64,000 nucleotides of DNA from Valencia hispanica (lineage: Eukaryota > Chordata > Actinopteri > Cyprinodontiformes > Valenciidae), in the NCBI GenBank assembly GCA_963556495.2, contig OY747702.1, positions 9,105,193-9,169,192 of the forward strand. Reading direction: 5' to 3'. A model generated the notes under the pieces. The model was not told the DNA's origin. It made no database searches and saw nothing but the letters and a program-made list of their open reading frames with translations. Positions 48,211-59,602 of the stretch are shown one piece after another (position 1 is the stretch's first letter; the number at the start of each line of letters is the position of its first letter). A program made the position numbers and the translations under genes.

Positions 48211-48850
48211 ATGTCACGTAAGGCTGTGTCTGGGCAGAGACAAATTAGCTTAAGATAAACAAATTTAGGTATTGTTTGATTGTGTATTTTAATGTGTTTT
48301 TGCTCCATTTGCAAGAATTTATTCTTCAATGGCCTGTGGTATGAACAGTGTTTTTAAAGGTTTATGACAGACTGACCATCGTTTAAATCTTACAAGAGTT
48401 ACTCCATCTGACCAGAGTTTTCCATATTCTTTGGTGGTAAGCTAAAACACGAGTGGCTATGAGCTAAATTAGCTCTGCATGGTTTCATCTGATCAGTGTG
48501 CCCTGCTTTTGCAGACCGCCATCGCTTCATTAACAATAAAGATGGCTAACTACAGTATTCAAATTACAGATTGGCTTTAAAATGAATAGTTTAAACACTA
48601 AAAACTAATCTTATAAGTTGTTTTCGAAACCGCCTTCTTAGTATACTAAACTAGATTAATCAATGCGGTACTAATTAGTCTTAAACTGATCACAATTAGA
48701 TTAAAACTAATTTAGCTTCACTTACAAAACCCCTTCAATACAAGCCTTGGTCTTGAAGCATAAATATTCATACTAAACTGTGACATAACGATCAATTTAT
48801 TGGTTATTGTTTATTGGGGGCAGAGTGGGGCAAAATTCTGACCACACCAG
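48211..48850. other. Unassigned sequence
   Basis: No feature recognised. The segment 48600-48720 repeats taa/tta-rich motifs (ctaattagtcttaaactgat) without clear periodicity. Confidence 0.3.
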
Positions 48851-48896
48851 CCCCCCCCCCCCCCCCCCCCCCCCACATTTGTGGAGATCAATAAAG

Positions 48897-48957
<61 letters not shown>
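48851..48957 (+). repeat. (C)24 run, LINE tail and (TATC)n microsatellite
   Basis: 24 consecutive Cs (48851-48874), then acatttgtggagatcaataa agtatc, a LINE 3' terminus, then about 15 TATC units to 48957. The tetranucleotide array probably grew from the LINE tail. Confidence 0.9.
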
Positions 48958-48984
48958 GTATAAATATATATTATGGGTCAGTAA

Positions 48985-49033
48985 ATATATTAGGTATTAT
49001 ACTTTTAGGTATTATACTATTAGGTATTATACT
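48985..49033 (+). repeat. Three tandem TTAGGTATTATAC units
   Basis: The 13-mer (t)taggtattatac(t) occurs three times in a row just before the LINE begins, with slightly varied spacing. Confidence 0.75.
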
Positions 49034-50138
49034 ACATTAAAAGCCTTCAGTTGATCCAAAATGCGGCAGCAAGAGTTCTGATGAATATTAAAAAGAGAGA
49101 TCACATTTCTCCTGTTTTAGCTTCCCTTCATTGGCTCCCTGTTAAATCCAGAATAGAATTTAAGATCCTTCTTCTTACATACAAAGCCCTTAATAATCAA
49201 GCTCCATCATACATCAGAGATCTAATTGTTCCATATGTTCCTAAAAGAGCACTTCGCTCTCAGACTCCAGGTTTACTTGTAGTTCCTAGGATCTCTAAAA
49301 GTAGAATGGGAGGCAGATCTTTTAGTTTTCAGGCTCCTCTCCTGTGGAACCAGCTCCCAGCTTTAGTCCGTGAGGCAGACACTCTGTTTACTTTTAAGGC
49401 CAGGCTTAAAACTTTCCTTTTTGATAAAGCTTATAGTTAGAGTGGCTTAGGTCATCCTGAGCTATCTCTGTAGTTATGCTGCTATAGGCTTAGACTGCTG
49501 GAGGACAGACTTACCAATTTTCTTCACTCTGCTACTTCCTTTTCTCCTACGACTCTCCAGTTGTATTACAATACATTCTGTTATTTCGACTGTTAACTTT
49601 GTTTTCTCTCAGTGTTTTTCTCTCCATAGAAGATACACCTGGTCTGGTATCCTGCTTGGCTGCAATGCCCTGTTGGACGGGGGTCATCGACTGGAATGAT
49701 CCTCTCAGTAACTGAAGATCCACTGTGTCCTGTTATCAACTTTTTCCTTTCTGTAACATAGAAAGTTCTCTTATATCGGATCTTCTGTTCCTTCTGTGTT
49801 CTGCTCTGTCTTCTCAAACCCCCAGACGGTCGTGGCAGATGGCCGCTCCTACTGAGCCTGGTTCTGTTGGAGGTTTCTTCCTGTTAAAGGGGAGTTTTTC
49901 CTCTCCACTGTCGCTACATGCTTGCTCAGTATGAGGGATTGCTGAAGGATTGCTGTGGTTGGAAATCTGCCCAACCTCACGCCAATGACTGACGCAATCT
50001 GCTGGGATTCCTTAAATAGGAAACTTTTTAACTGATTGGAATGTTTGTATAATTGTATTGAAATGACTTCTTGTTAAGTGCCTTGAGATGACATCTGTTG
50101 TGAATTGGCGCTATATAAATAAACTGAATTGAATTGAA
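49034..50138 (+). mobile_element. L2-type LINE family A, coding end and 3' UTR
   Basis: In frame from 49051: QNAAARVLMNIKKRDHISPV, LASLHWLPVKSRIEFKILLL, QTPGLLVVPRISKSRMGGRS, LFDKAYS, stop at 49438. This is nearly identical to the last 129 residues of the long copy at 55808-58410. The full 3' UTR follows, ending taaataaactgaattgaatt gaa. It is 5'-truncated at 49034. High similarity suggests recent activity of the family. Confidence 0.9.
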
Positions 50139-50159
50139 TACTATTGTTATATCATGTTA

Positions 50160-50445
50160 TATATTACATTATAGTCACATCATATTCAATATTAGGCTTT
50201 AGCTATATAATATATTGTTAATAACAGGCTATATATTATAGTTACACTCTATTCTATATTAAGCATAGGCTTTATGACATTCTATGTAAGTTAGATTATA
50301 GTTCAGTATTAGGCTTTAGCTAAATACTATATTAAATAACAATAGGCTATATATTATAGTTACACTCTATTCTATATTAGGTTTAGGCTATATGATATTC
50401 TATGTAATTTATATTATATTCAGTATTAAGCTTTAGCTATATATC
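50160..50445 (+). repeat. Tandem repeat, ~120-bp unit, ~2.2 copies
   Basis: Units begin at attaggctttagctatataa (50191) and attaggctttagctaaatac (about 50311); a partial third starts attaagctttagctatata (about 50424). Shared internal blocks include caggctatatattatagtta cactctattctatatta. Very AT-rich. It lies immediately after the LINE end. Confidence 0.75.
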
Positions 50446-50559
50446 TACAGCACGTCCAATCAAAAGTGTAGATATGTCCTGCAATGTTTTATACCCTTTA
50501 ATTGGAAGACTAAGCTATGTCACATTTGTTTCCTTGTATTTTGATTAGGTGGGAAGGCA

Positions 50560-50611
50560 CTCTGTTTGGGTGGGCATTGCCCACCTTTGCCCACCCGTAG
50601 AGCCGGCCCTG
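50560..50611 (-). mobile_element. hAT-like terminal fragment
   Basis: Read on the minus strand it starts CAGGGCCGGCTCTACGGGTG and continues ggcaaaggtgggcaatgccc, the form of a hAT-like element end. The other end was not found nearby. Confidence 0.4.
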
Positions 50612-51411
50612 TCTCCACGATCATTCTGTGCAGTGCATTCAACCAAATCAGGGTGAAACAGTCTCACTCACAGGGCTATACCACAATTGACATCCACACA
50701 ATGACATAAACGCCTCAATTTGGATAATACAGAAAATATAGTTGTTTGTTTTTTAGTACTTTGTAAAAAAATCAGTAGGGCATATTTAGCATTCATCAAA
50801 TGTTTCTTGCCAACTGCCATTAAACAGATGTTTATTGCTTATGATATTATTTTCAGTGGGAGTTTTTTGTCATAAGTTTTAAATGTCCTACGTTTTTGAA
50901 CTCACCATACATTTCGAACGTTCCTTGAATGCACCACAGGTGTGAGATGCCGATGCAGGGTAGTACCAAGGGGCAAACTCCACCGCTCAGAATTGAGGCC
51001 ATCCCAGAAGTAACAAAAATTGCAGTTCACCCCTCATCCGCTGGGGGCTGGCTCCAGAAAGGAGCAATTTCCCATTGACTCCCATGTTAAAAAGGCCAAC
51101 TTCACAGCAGAAATAAACCTGTTTACAGCCTGGTTCAAAAAACCATTTTAGGTTTAATAGGTCAGGTTTATCATCATGACAACTCTGAGGGGGGTGAATT
51201 TTTTTCCAACTCATCCTTTTAGACATAATTTAATCTTGAAATTATGAATAATTAGGGGCGTGTCCTTTTGATTGACAGGTCTCGGATGAGCCGTCAGCGC
51301 AAAGGCTGGTGGCTAACGGTGGCTAGCTGCTTGCCGCCATAGACTGCTCAGCTCGTTAACCACGCTGGGAAACTACAAACAGAACAGGTTAAGATGTTGT
51401 GCATTTAAGAG

Positions 51412-51718
51412 AAGGCTGCTTGGTCGAACATGGGTTGAAATGATCACATTTCTTATTTACTTTACATGTTGATTTATTCAAACTTCACATAGTTTTAGTA
51501 AAAGCTATGGACAAATGGGGCTTCATGATTTTATTTGACAAAATTATTGAGTTGTGCTCATTTCACCGTCAAAATAACGTATTGATCGCTTCGCGGTCAA
51601 CACACACATATATAGGCCTAAATATATATATATACACACATATATAGGCCTAAATATATATATCTATATATATATATATATATAGATATATATATAAATA
51701 ACGTGCTGGTACACACAC

Positions 51719-51812
<94 letters not shown>

Positions 51813-51901
51813 GTGTGTGTACCAGCACGTTATTTTGACGGTTTTAACATGTAAAGTAGATAAGAAATGTGATCATTTCAACCTGTCGACCAAGCAGCCT
51901 T
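51412..51901. repeat. Nested inverted repeats around (TA)45
   Basis: The core 51696-51835 is a perfect 140-bp palindrome: 25-bp arms (AAATAACGTGCTGGTACACA CACAT and complement) around exactly 45 TA units (51721-51810). Outside it, 51412-51470 and 51846-51901 are again reverse complements with few mismatches, and 51567-51582 pairs with 51827-51842. Two direct copies of acatatataggcctaaatat lie on the left. Such DNA can extrude a cruciform. Confidence 0.95.
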
Positions 51902-52439
51902 ATCTTAGAGGCCCATTTGTGTACAAAAAAAATCTTTTTTTTCCCAACTTACTCCAGATATATTTCATATTTTGTTGTCAGAGATTTTTTACTTTTTAAA
52001 AATTAATAAGAGTTGTCAGTTAAGGCATTAACCATTTCTGATATGCTGTCATATGGGATTCACCTTCATTGTTGTACTTTTATACATACACCCATAAGTG
52101 TTATGTCTGTGTGCTCATTTGTTTACAGCACCTTTGTCTTGTTGTGGTGAATTGGTTTCCAACTAAGATGGGCAATGTTGAGATTTTAAGTTGTCAACTG
52201 TGTTATGGCAACAGATGTAATTGTTGAAATAAAAAACTACACCAACAACATAGAGACATAGACATAACAATCAGGATTATATTTATACTTTTTGCTTTAA
52301 CATCAATTGTTCAAAATGACTGTCATGTCTAATGTGAGGATGCGTAAAGATGGCAGCATTTAAACTAGGAATAAAAGAAGCCATAACACTTTTGACAAAC
52401 CTGCTGGCCTTTTTCTATTTTTGCTGGGGTTACACCTGC

Positions 52440-52721
52440 CCTCTATCAACGCCTTTGGGTGATGGAGGAGAAGATGATGGGCATCTGAGGGTGGAGAAGA
52501 GCTGGTGCAGGTCCTCCATCATCATGTTCACCAACTGGACACTGCTGACCACCCCCATGTCATCTCCACCACAGCTGATGATGAGGACATCTAGAGCTGC
52601 TCTTCCTCCTTTCCACCTCAGCCAAACCAGGAGATACGGACGTCTGGGAGGTTTCCTCCGATTGTTTCTTCAGCTTTCTCAGAACCATGTCAGACATAGC
52701 TGTCTCCAATGATCCAAATGG
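52440..52721 (-). pseudogene. SGNH-hydrolase exon relic, spliced gene
   Basis: A good acceptor (tttttttctccgtag) precedes 52721. The exon reads WIIGDSYV (nucleophile block), then DVRISWFG, then VLIISCGGDDMGVVSSVQLV and MMMEDLHQLFSTLRCP. This is the order of an SGNH hydrolase-like domain (GDSxxxRR..., CGGNDLG, LV..MK.DLH). The conserved Asn of the GGND block is Asp and at least three in-frame stops are present. A possible upstream exon ends at a GTAAGT donor near 52832, but its frame is not open. The family is often carried by mobile elements of fish and amphibians. Confidence 0.6.
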
Positions 52722-53224
52722 CTACGGAGAAAAAAACTAACATAAGGAATGGCAGTTACACAGGTGTGGCCTATCGGTTGAAAGTATAATACTATTAAAA
52801 TTCTACATGAAGTGATGGAGACAGGTACTTACATTATCTGCTTTGTTTGGCTGTTGTGGAGGACAGGCATGCAGCCATTGTGACCTGGTAAACAAAATCT
52901 ATAAAAAGAAAAACAAGTGTCTTACTAAAAGTGCAACTTATCCCTTCCCACACCTCAATAAATGATTAGTAAAATTCATACATTACAGAATTGACTAGGA
53001 TCGAAATTAGTCATGTTAGATGTTGCTAATCTACAATAGCTGTGGGAACAGTTTTTTTAACTGGGAGATCCTACATGGTAGTACAATCACTGACAATTAG
53101 GGTAAATACTAACAAATATTAATACAAATATGTGAACTATCCTAACTAACTTAGCTTGATCATGTATCTCATGCATAGACTAAATAGATCTCATACACTA
53201 TTAATAACTAAGTTAAAAATATTA

Positions 53225-53300
53225 TTGAAAACTTGCATTAAACTTAATGCAAGTTTTCAAATGAAAATGAAATGATCATTAACTAATGATCATTTCATTT
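53225..53300. repeat. Two adjacent 17-bp hairpins with identical AC loops
   Basis: Arms 53225-53241/53244-53260 and 53265-53281/53284-53300 are each perfect over 17 bp. Both have the two-base loop AC. Only four bases separate them. Confidence 0.95.
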
Positions 53301-53700
53301 GAATAAATTATTTCAATTTAAATGTTAACTTACCGATTTAATATTGTATTTACAGCCTGGATGGAGGAGGGTAGCAGAGATGCTCTACTGCGGCTTTCAG
53401 GCTAAAGGCGCCCGCTAACCTCCGTTAGCTTCCGTTAGCTCCAGTTAGCTTCAGTTAGCTCCAGGACTAGCTCATGGCTACATCGGCTCAGAGTGTCAAT
53501 CATCCGCCCCCGCCCTTACAGCACCACTCTCAGCTCCACCTCTTTGCCCATTTTTGTATTTTCTGGGAGTGACGAAACGCGTTACACAGACAAGATGGCG
53601 GCGGTGGGAACAGCTCATTTGGCTTCATTTTTGCTCTTCAGAAACCAATGGGTGACGTCACTGAGGCTTCGTCCAGTAATATACAATCTATGGGTAGTAC

Positions 53701-54640
53701 AGACAAGCTTCTGCCTTAATTCGCGTTGAAAGATCGGTCTTATATACATGCATGTTTATTTTTTACTTTTGAATTAACATTAACTACCAAACAACTTTGT
53801 TCGCTAGTGGGTGAAATTAACCAAAAAAGGTTTATGATTGGTCAGTGGACATAGTCTGATCATGCAGCATACACATGCGCAGATCATTCCCTTTCTGAGC
53901 ATCGGTAAGGAGCAAGCTGGGTCTCTAAACTGCAGGAAATATCGGCGACAAAGTTTCACAGAAAGTAGCTAAGGGTGGTCAGAAATGTCGCTAGATTTGT
54001 CGCTATAGGTGCTTTTTGGAAAAAAAGCGACAGTCGCTAAGTGTGCAACGCTGTGTCTGAGACATTCAGACTTGACCCGCATTCCCCATTCCCAATTCCC
54101 AAGAGGCTTTGCTCCATTCTACATTAGATATATATATATAGATAGATACTTTATTGATCCCCAAGAGGAAATTCAAGAACAAACAAATAAATCAAATTGT
54201 TTTTTGTTTTTTTTAACTGTGACCATGAATGTTCTGCAAGATAAGACCATGACTAAGATATAGAGAGTGAACATCTGATATAAATACTGGGTAGACGCTT
54301 TAGATAGCTTAATTTTGAAGTTTATGACCAGTATTCACGATGAATTAAATATGTCAATGATTTTGATAAGCTCAGAGTCAGGCCGTTCGCTGCCGCTTAT
54401 AACGTGTTCCGCTTATAACGTGTTCCGCTATGTAAATCCTTCGCCGGCCGACCGGGAGAAGCCACTCTCGATATGATCCGCCATTGTTTAAAACATCCGT
54501 CAACAGAGGAAGCCCCGCCCACGCGGTATTGTTTTCCTCCGCAAGCAGTGGGCTTTGCAAGATTCAGACTTAAAAATGTATACGCTTCAAACTAGTCACT
54601 TTGTGAAAGTTTTTTGACATCGACAAAGCATGTGGGGTAT
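53701..54640. other. Unassigned; LINE tail and short tandem repeat inside
   Basis: Mostly unrecognised. At 54136-54178 a reversed LINE tail is visible (gatactttattgatccccaa gaggaaattcaag, minus strand). At 54393-54427 the 16-mer CGCTTATAACGTGTTC occurs twice in tandem. The part 54430-54540 is CpG-rich. Confidence 0.5.
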
Positions 54641-55163
54641 GGCAAGCCGTTTTAACATTTAATAGGGAGACTGGATATGCATTCTAGATATCTACAAATC
54701 AATTCTTCCTAGTAAGAATTAACATTCAAGATATCCATAAATCAATTTATCCTAGTACAAATGAACATTTCGACTATCTAAAATGTAATTCTTCCCAGGA
54801 CAAATGACGTCACGTTTCCCATTCATGTGTATGGGGTTTACAGATGCTCCTATCCACAAATACATTCTTCCTATCTAGAATGAACATTGTGGATAGGAGA
54901 AATTGAATTCTTACTAGGAGAAATTCGAATTTCAGATAGCAAGAATTAAATTGTTACTAGTACAAACTCTTATTTCAGAAAGGAAAAATGAAAATACTAT
55001 TCTACCTATCTATAATTTAATTTCGGATATCCAAAAGTACATTTTAACTAGTAAGAAAGTTATTTTAGATATCCATAATTACAATTTTAACTAGTTAAAA
55101 TACACTTTGAGATATCAGTAATTACATTTATTACTAGCAACAATGTCTTTCTAGATATTCAAT
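54641..55163 (+). repeat. Left subterminal motif array (U1)
   Basis: Units of about 21-22 bp alternate CTAG-centred (TTCCTAGTA, TTACTAGGA, ACTAGTA) and ATAT/ATAG-centred (GATATCC, GGATAGGA, CTATCT) motifs separated by A/T-rich spacers (agaattaacattcaa). A fixed block, tgacgtcacgtttcccattc atgtgtatgggg, interrupts them. The array resumes after the LINE at 58411. Confidence 0.85.
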
Positions 55164-58100
55164 TCAGTTTCAATTCAATTCAGTTTATTTATATAGCGCC
55201 AATTCACAACAGATGTCATCTCAAGGCACTTAACAAGAAGTCATTTCAATACATTTATACAAACATTCCAATCAGTTAAAAAGTTTCCTATTCAAGGAAT
55301 CCCAGCAGATTGCGTCAGTCATTGGCGTGAGGTTGGGCCCCGTTGATGCAGACTTTCCAACCACAGCAATCCTTCAGCAATCCCTCATACTGAGCAAGCA
55401 TGTAGCGACGGTGGAGAGGAAAAACTCCCCTTTAACAGGAAGAAACCTCCAACAGAACCAGGCTCAGTAGGAGCGGCCATCTGCCACGACTGTCTGGGGG
55501 TTTGAGAAGACAGAGCAGAGACACAGAAGGAACAGAAGATCTGATATAAGAGAACTTTCTATGTTACAGAAAGTAAAAAGTTAATAACAGAACACGGTGG
55601 ATGTTCAGTTACTGGGACCGTCATCCCAGTCGATGCCCCCCGTCCAACAGGGCATTGCAGCCAAGCAGGATACCAGACCAGGTATATCTTCTTTGGAGAG
55701 AAAAACACTGAGAGAAAACAAAGTTAACAGTCGAAATAACAGAATGTACTGTAATACAACTGGAGAGTCGTAGGAGAAAAAGAAGTAGCAGAGTGAAGAA
55801 AATTACTCTAACTATAAGCTTTATCAAAAAGGAAAGTTTTAAGCCTGGCCTTAAAAGTAAACAGAGTGTCTGCCTCACGGACTAAAGCTGGGAGCTGGTT
55901 CCACAGGAGAGGAGCCTGATAACTAAAAGATCTGCCTCCCATTCTACTTTTAGAAATCCTAGGAACTACAAGTAAACCTGCAGTCTGAGAGCGAAGGGCT
56001 CTGTTAGGAACATATGGAACAATTAGATCTCTGATGTATGATGGAGCTTGATTATTAAGGGCTTTGTATGTAAGAAGGAGGATCTTAAATTCTATTCTGG
56101 ATTTAACAGGGAGCCAATGAGGGGAAGCTAAAACAGGAGAAATGTGATCTCTCTTTTTAATATTCATCAAAACTCTTGCTGCCGCATTTTGGATCAACTG
56201 AAGGCTTTTAATGGCATTTTGTGGACTACCTGATAGTAAAGATTTACAGTAGTCCAGCCTTGAGGTAACAAATGCATGGACTAGTTTCTCAGCATCACTC
56301 CTGGACAGGATGTTTCTAATTTTAGCAATATTCCGGAGGTGAAAGAAAGAAATCCTAGAAACCTGTTTAATATGGGATTTAAATGTCAAGTCTCGGTCAA
56401 AAATAACGCCGAGGTTCTTTACGTTATCACTGGGGGCCAATTTAATTCCATCCAGATGAAGTGATTGACTAATCGGTTTCTGTTTAAGAACTTCTGGTCC
56501 AAAGACAGCAACTTCTGTTTTGTCAGAATTTAAAAGCAAAAAGTTTAGGGTCATCCATGTTTTTATGTCTTCCAGACATGCCTGTAATCTACCTAACTGA
56601 CTGGGTTCATCAGGATTTATGGATAAATATAGTTGTGTATCATCTGCATAGCTGTGGAAATTTATCCCATGCTGTCTAATGATTCTACCAATTGGGAGCA
56701 TATATATGGTGAACAGAATTGGTCCAAGCACAGAACCCTGTGGAACTCCACAAGTAACTCTTGAGAGTGAAGAAGATTTATCATTTAGATGAACAAACTG
56801 GAATCTATCAGACAAATATGATTTAAACCAGCCTAGTGCTGTTCCTTTGATCCCTGCAACATGTTCAAGCCTTTCTAAGAGATTATTATGATCGACTGTG
56901 TCAAAATGAGCACTGAGATCTAACAAAACCAGAACAGACACCAGTCCATTATCTGAGGCCATGAGAATATCATTAGTAACCTTCACCAGTGCTGTTTCAG
57001 TGCTATGATGAGCTCTAAAACCTGACTGAAACTCTTCAAACAGCTCGTTACTGTTTAGATGCTCACAGACTTGATTAGCAACAATTTTCTCAAGGACTTT
57101 GGATAAGAAAGGAAGGTTAGATATAGGTCTGTAATTCACTAAGTCATCTTGATCAAGGGAAGGTTTCTTGAGTAAAGGTTTAATTACAGCTATTTTAAAT
57201 TCCTGTGGTACGCATCCGTTTACTAAGGATAGATTCATCATATCCAAAATGGGGCCAGGAACCAAATGGAACACTTCTTTAAATAATTTGGTTGGAATTG
57301 GGTCCAACATACAAGTTGAAGGTTTAGATGAGGCTAATATTTTTGATAATTCCGAAAGCTCGACTGAATCAAAACAGCCTAAGCACAACTGAGGTTCTAC
57401 AGTTCTTTCCGATACTGCCTCATTTACTGAGGAAGAAGTAATCATGTTTGGGAGGATGCCAATGATTTTATTTTTAATAGAATTAATTTTATTTATGAAG
57501 AATCCCATAAAATCATCACTGCTAAGAGCTGGGGGAATAGTTTGCTCAACAGAGCTTTGACTCTGTGTAAGTTTGGCAACTGTACTAAAAAGAAACCTAG
57601 GATTGTTTTTATTCGCCTCTATTAATGATGTAAAATATGCTGTTCTAGCTTGTCGAAGGGTCTTTTTATACAGCAGTAGACTGTTATTCCAGGTTAAATA
57701 GGAATCCTCTAGGTGTGTAGAGCGCCATTTTCTCTCCAACTTCCTAGTATTCTGCTTTAAAGTACGCAACTCTGCGTTGAACCAAGGAGTCAGCCTCCTA
57801 TGGCTAGCCACTTTCTTTTTTAAGGGGGCTACACTATCTAATGCCAAACGCAATGAGGTCGTAACGCTGTGAACCAGACCATCAATTTCTGAAGGGTTAG
57901 AGATAGAATTGCTGCCATCCACTGTGTTACTCTGAGACACTAAGGAAAGTAAGAATGGAACAGATTCTTTAAAAATTGTTACAGCATTGTCTGATAAAGC
58001 TCTACTATAATGAAATTTTCTTTCAGATTTAAGATGGTCAGTTAAAGTAAATTCAAAAGTTATTAAGAAGTGGTCAGACAGGACCGGGTTATGTGGGTGG

Positions 58101-58410
58101 ACTGTTATTTCCTCACACTCAATACCGAATGTCAGTACAAGGTTCAAAGTGTGTTTGCCCGAGTGGGTCGATCCCTGTACTTTTTGAGTAAAGCCAATTG
58201 AGTCTAAAATAGCACTAAAGGCTGCATTTAGGCTATCACTTTCAGTATCCACATGAATATTAAAGTCCCCCACTATAATAACCCTATCAGTATTAAATAC
58301 TAAATCAGATAAAAAATGTGAGATCTGATCCAAGAATTGAGAGTCCATAAAGATATTAAGGATATCTGGTGACGTTTCGTTGGGTGGCCATTTTAACATA
58401 AAATACATTC
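55164..58410 (-). mobile_element. L2-type LINE family A, long copy with open ORF
   Basis: About 640 bp of 3' UTR, then an open frame from 58465 (LINE part from about 58410) to 55808, 885 codons without a stop. The first ~20 codons come from flanking array sequence. Endonuclease C-terminal half: GDFNIHVD (residues 66-73) and SDHFLI (130-135). Reverse transcriptase: NYRPISNLPFLSKVLEK (444-460), LDLSAHFDTVDH (515-526), GVPQGSVLGP (573-582), SYADDTQLYL (605-614). The C-terminal domain ends LFDKAYS. The N-terminal half of the endonuclease and any ORF1 are missing, so this copy cannot be autonomous, yet the retained frame is intact, implying recent insertion. Confidence 0.92.
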
Positions 58411-59142
58411 TCTGCCTATCTGTAATTACATTTAAGATGTCAATAAAGTAATTCTTCCTAGTCAAAATTGCATTCTTGATAGTGAAAATGTCATTCTGAC
58501 TAGTAAGAATGTGATTTTCACTAGGAGGAATACAATTTTAAGATATCATAAATTACAATTATACTAGTAAGAAATAAAGAAACAGTTTAGGTGGTGATTT
58601 TAACCTTTATTTACTAGATCGGATATGTATTCCAGATATCCAAAAATCAATTTGTACTAGGAGAAATGAACATTGCGGATATGTAAAATGTAATTCTTCC
58701 TAGGACAAATGATGTGACGTTTCCCATTCATGTGTATGGGGTTTGCAGCTGCTCCCATCCACAAATACATTCTTCCTATCTAGAATGAACATTATGGCTA
58801 GGAGGAATTCAATTGTTACTAGGAGAAACAAATTTTAGATATCTAGAATTCAATTGTTACTAGTACAAACTCTTATTTTAGATAGGAAAAAAATATAATT
58901 CCAGATATCCATAAATCAATTTGTACTAGGAGAAATTAACATTACGGATATCTAAAATGTAATTCTTCCCAGGACAAATGGCGTCACGTTTCCCATTCAT
59001 GTGTATGGGGTTTGCAGCTGCTCCTATCCACAAATACATTCTTCCTATCTAGAATGAACATTGTCGATAGGAGCAATTCAATTCTTACTAGGAGAAATTC
59101 TAATTTCAGATAGCAAGAATACAATTGTTACTAGTACAAACT
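58411..59142 (+). repeat. Motif array continued, with two more copies (U2, U3)
   Basis: After the LINE, the array continues to about 58590. Then a second copy of the terminal region starts (ttttaacctttatttactag, ggatatgtattccagatatc) and a third at about 58895. Both repeat the block ttcccattcatgtgtatggg gtttgcagctgctcc and ttcttcctatctagaatgaa cat. The left arm is therefore a tandem series of three related units. Confidence 0.85.
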
Positions 59143-59195
59143 CTGCGCTGTGACGCTTTCGGACTTTTCAGCCACCTGTAGTACTTCCGGAGCAA

Positions 59196-59602
59196 AGTAA
59201 CATTAGCATTAGCTTTGGCGTTTTTTACCCGATCGCTGCAGGACCTCCCGCGGATAACTGTGAACAATGTACACCGGATCACCCAGACCACATCTAAGAC
59301 GCCAGCATCACAAAATGACAAAGGTTTTATTTCATGTGTGTCCATCTACATAAACAAACTAGGAAGGTGAGTTAAGCTTCTGCTTTGAGCTGCTGAATGT
59401 TGATACATGCTAGCGCTTTAATAAGCAAAGTTAGCTCTGGGAGGAAGCAACGTTAACAGTGATAGGTTCACATTACGAGTCTTTTGTGTTTCTGAAATAA
59501 AATAGCCTAACTTCTGTGTTAATCTCAGTTTTAAACAGGAGAGGTCAGGGTTCGGTCCGAGTGCTTCAGGTCCATGAGGAAAAACCAGAAGTCATCCTGC
59601 AG
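59196..59602 (+). pseudogene. SWIM/YqaJ-type gene, first two exon relics
   Basis: Open frame 59196-59366 reads FFTRSLQDLPRITVNNVHRI, TQTTSKTPASQNDKGFISCV, SIYINKLGR and ends at AAG|GTGAGT. A second exon, 59539-59602, between ttttaaacag and CAG|GTACAG, reads GEVRVRSECFRSMRKNQKSS. The combination SLxDLPxxT..., KGFxxYxSxYIxxL and VxAxCFRSMRK resembles the N-terminus of large fish proteins with SWIM and YqaJ-type nuclease domains. The two exons are out of phase by one base, so the gene is decayed or my junction is wrong. Confidence 0.5.

Larger units (their letters stand above)
50967..53692. mobile_element. 2.7-kb element with 8-9 bp direct duplication carrying an SGNH gene
   Basis: GGGTAGTAC at 50958-50966 and again at 53692-53700 brackets the element. 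The left end reads caaggggcaaactccaccgc; the right end reads aatatacaatctatg after gtgacgtcactgaggcttcg, a sequence common at fish DNA-transposon ends. An 8-9 bp duplication fits hAT or P-type integration, but the termini are not clearly inverted and no transposase is seen. Contents: a large palindrome (51412-51901), a decayed SGNH-hydrolase exon on the minus strand and two adjacent hairpins (53225-53300). Confidence 0.6.

Noticed and set aside
51696..51835. TA palindrome considered as a replication origin or terminator
   Set aside because: Better explained as a microsatellite expansion within an inverted duplication in eukaryotic DNA.
57168..57392. 74-codon plus-strand frame
   Set aside because: Antisense shadow of the intact LINE reverse transcriptase frame.
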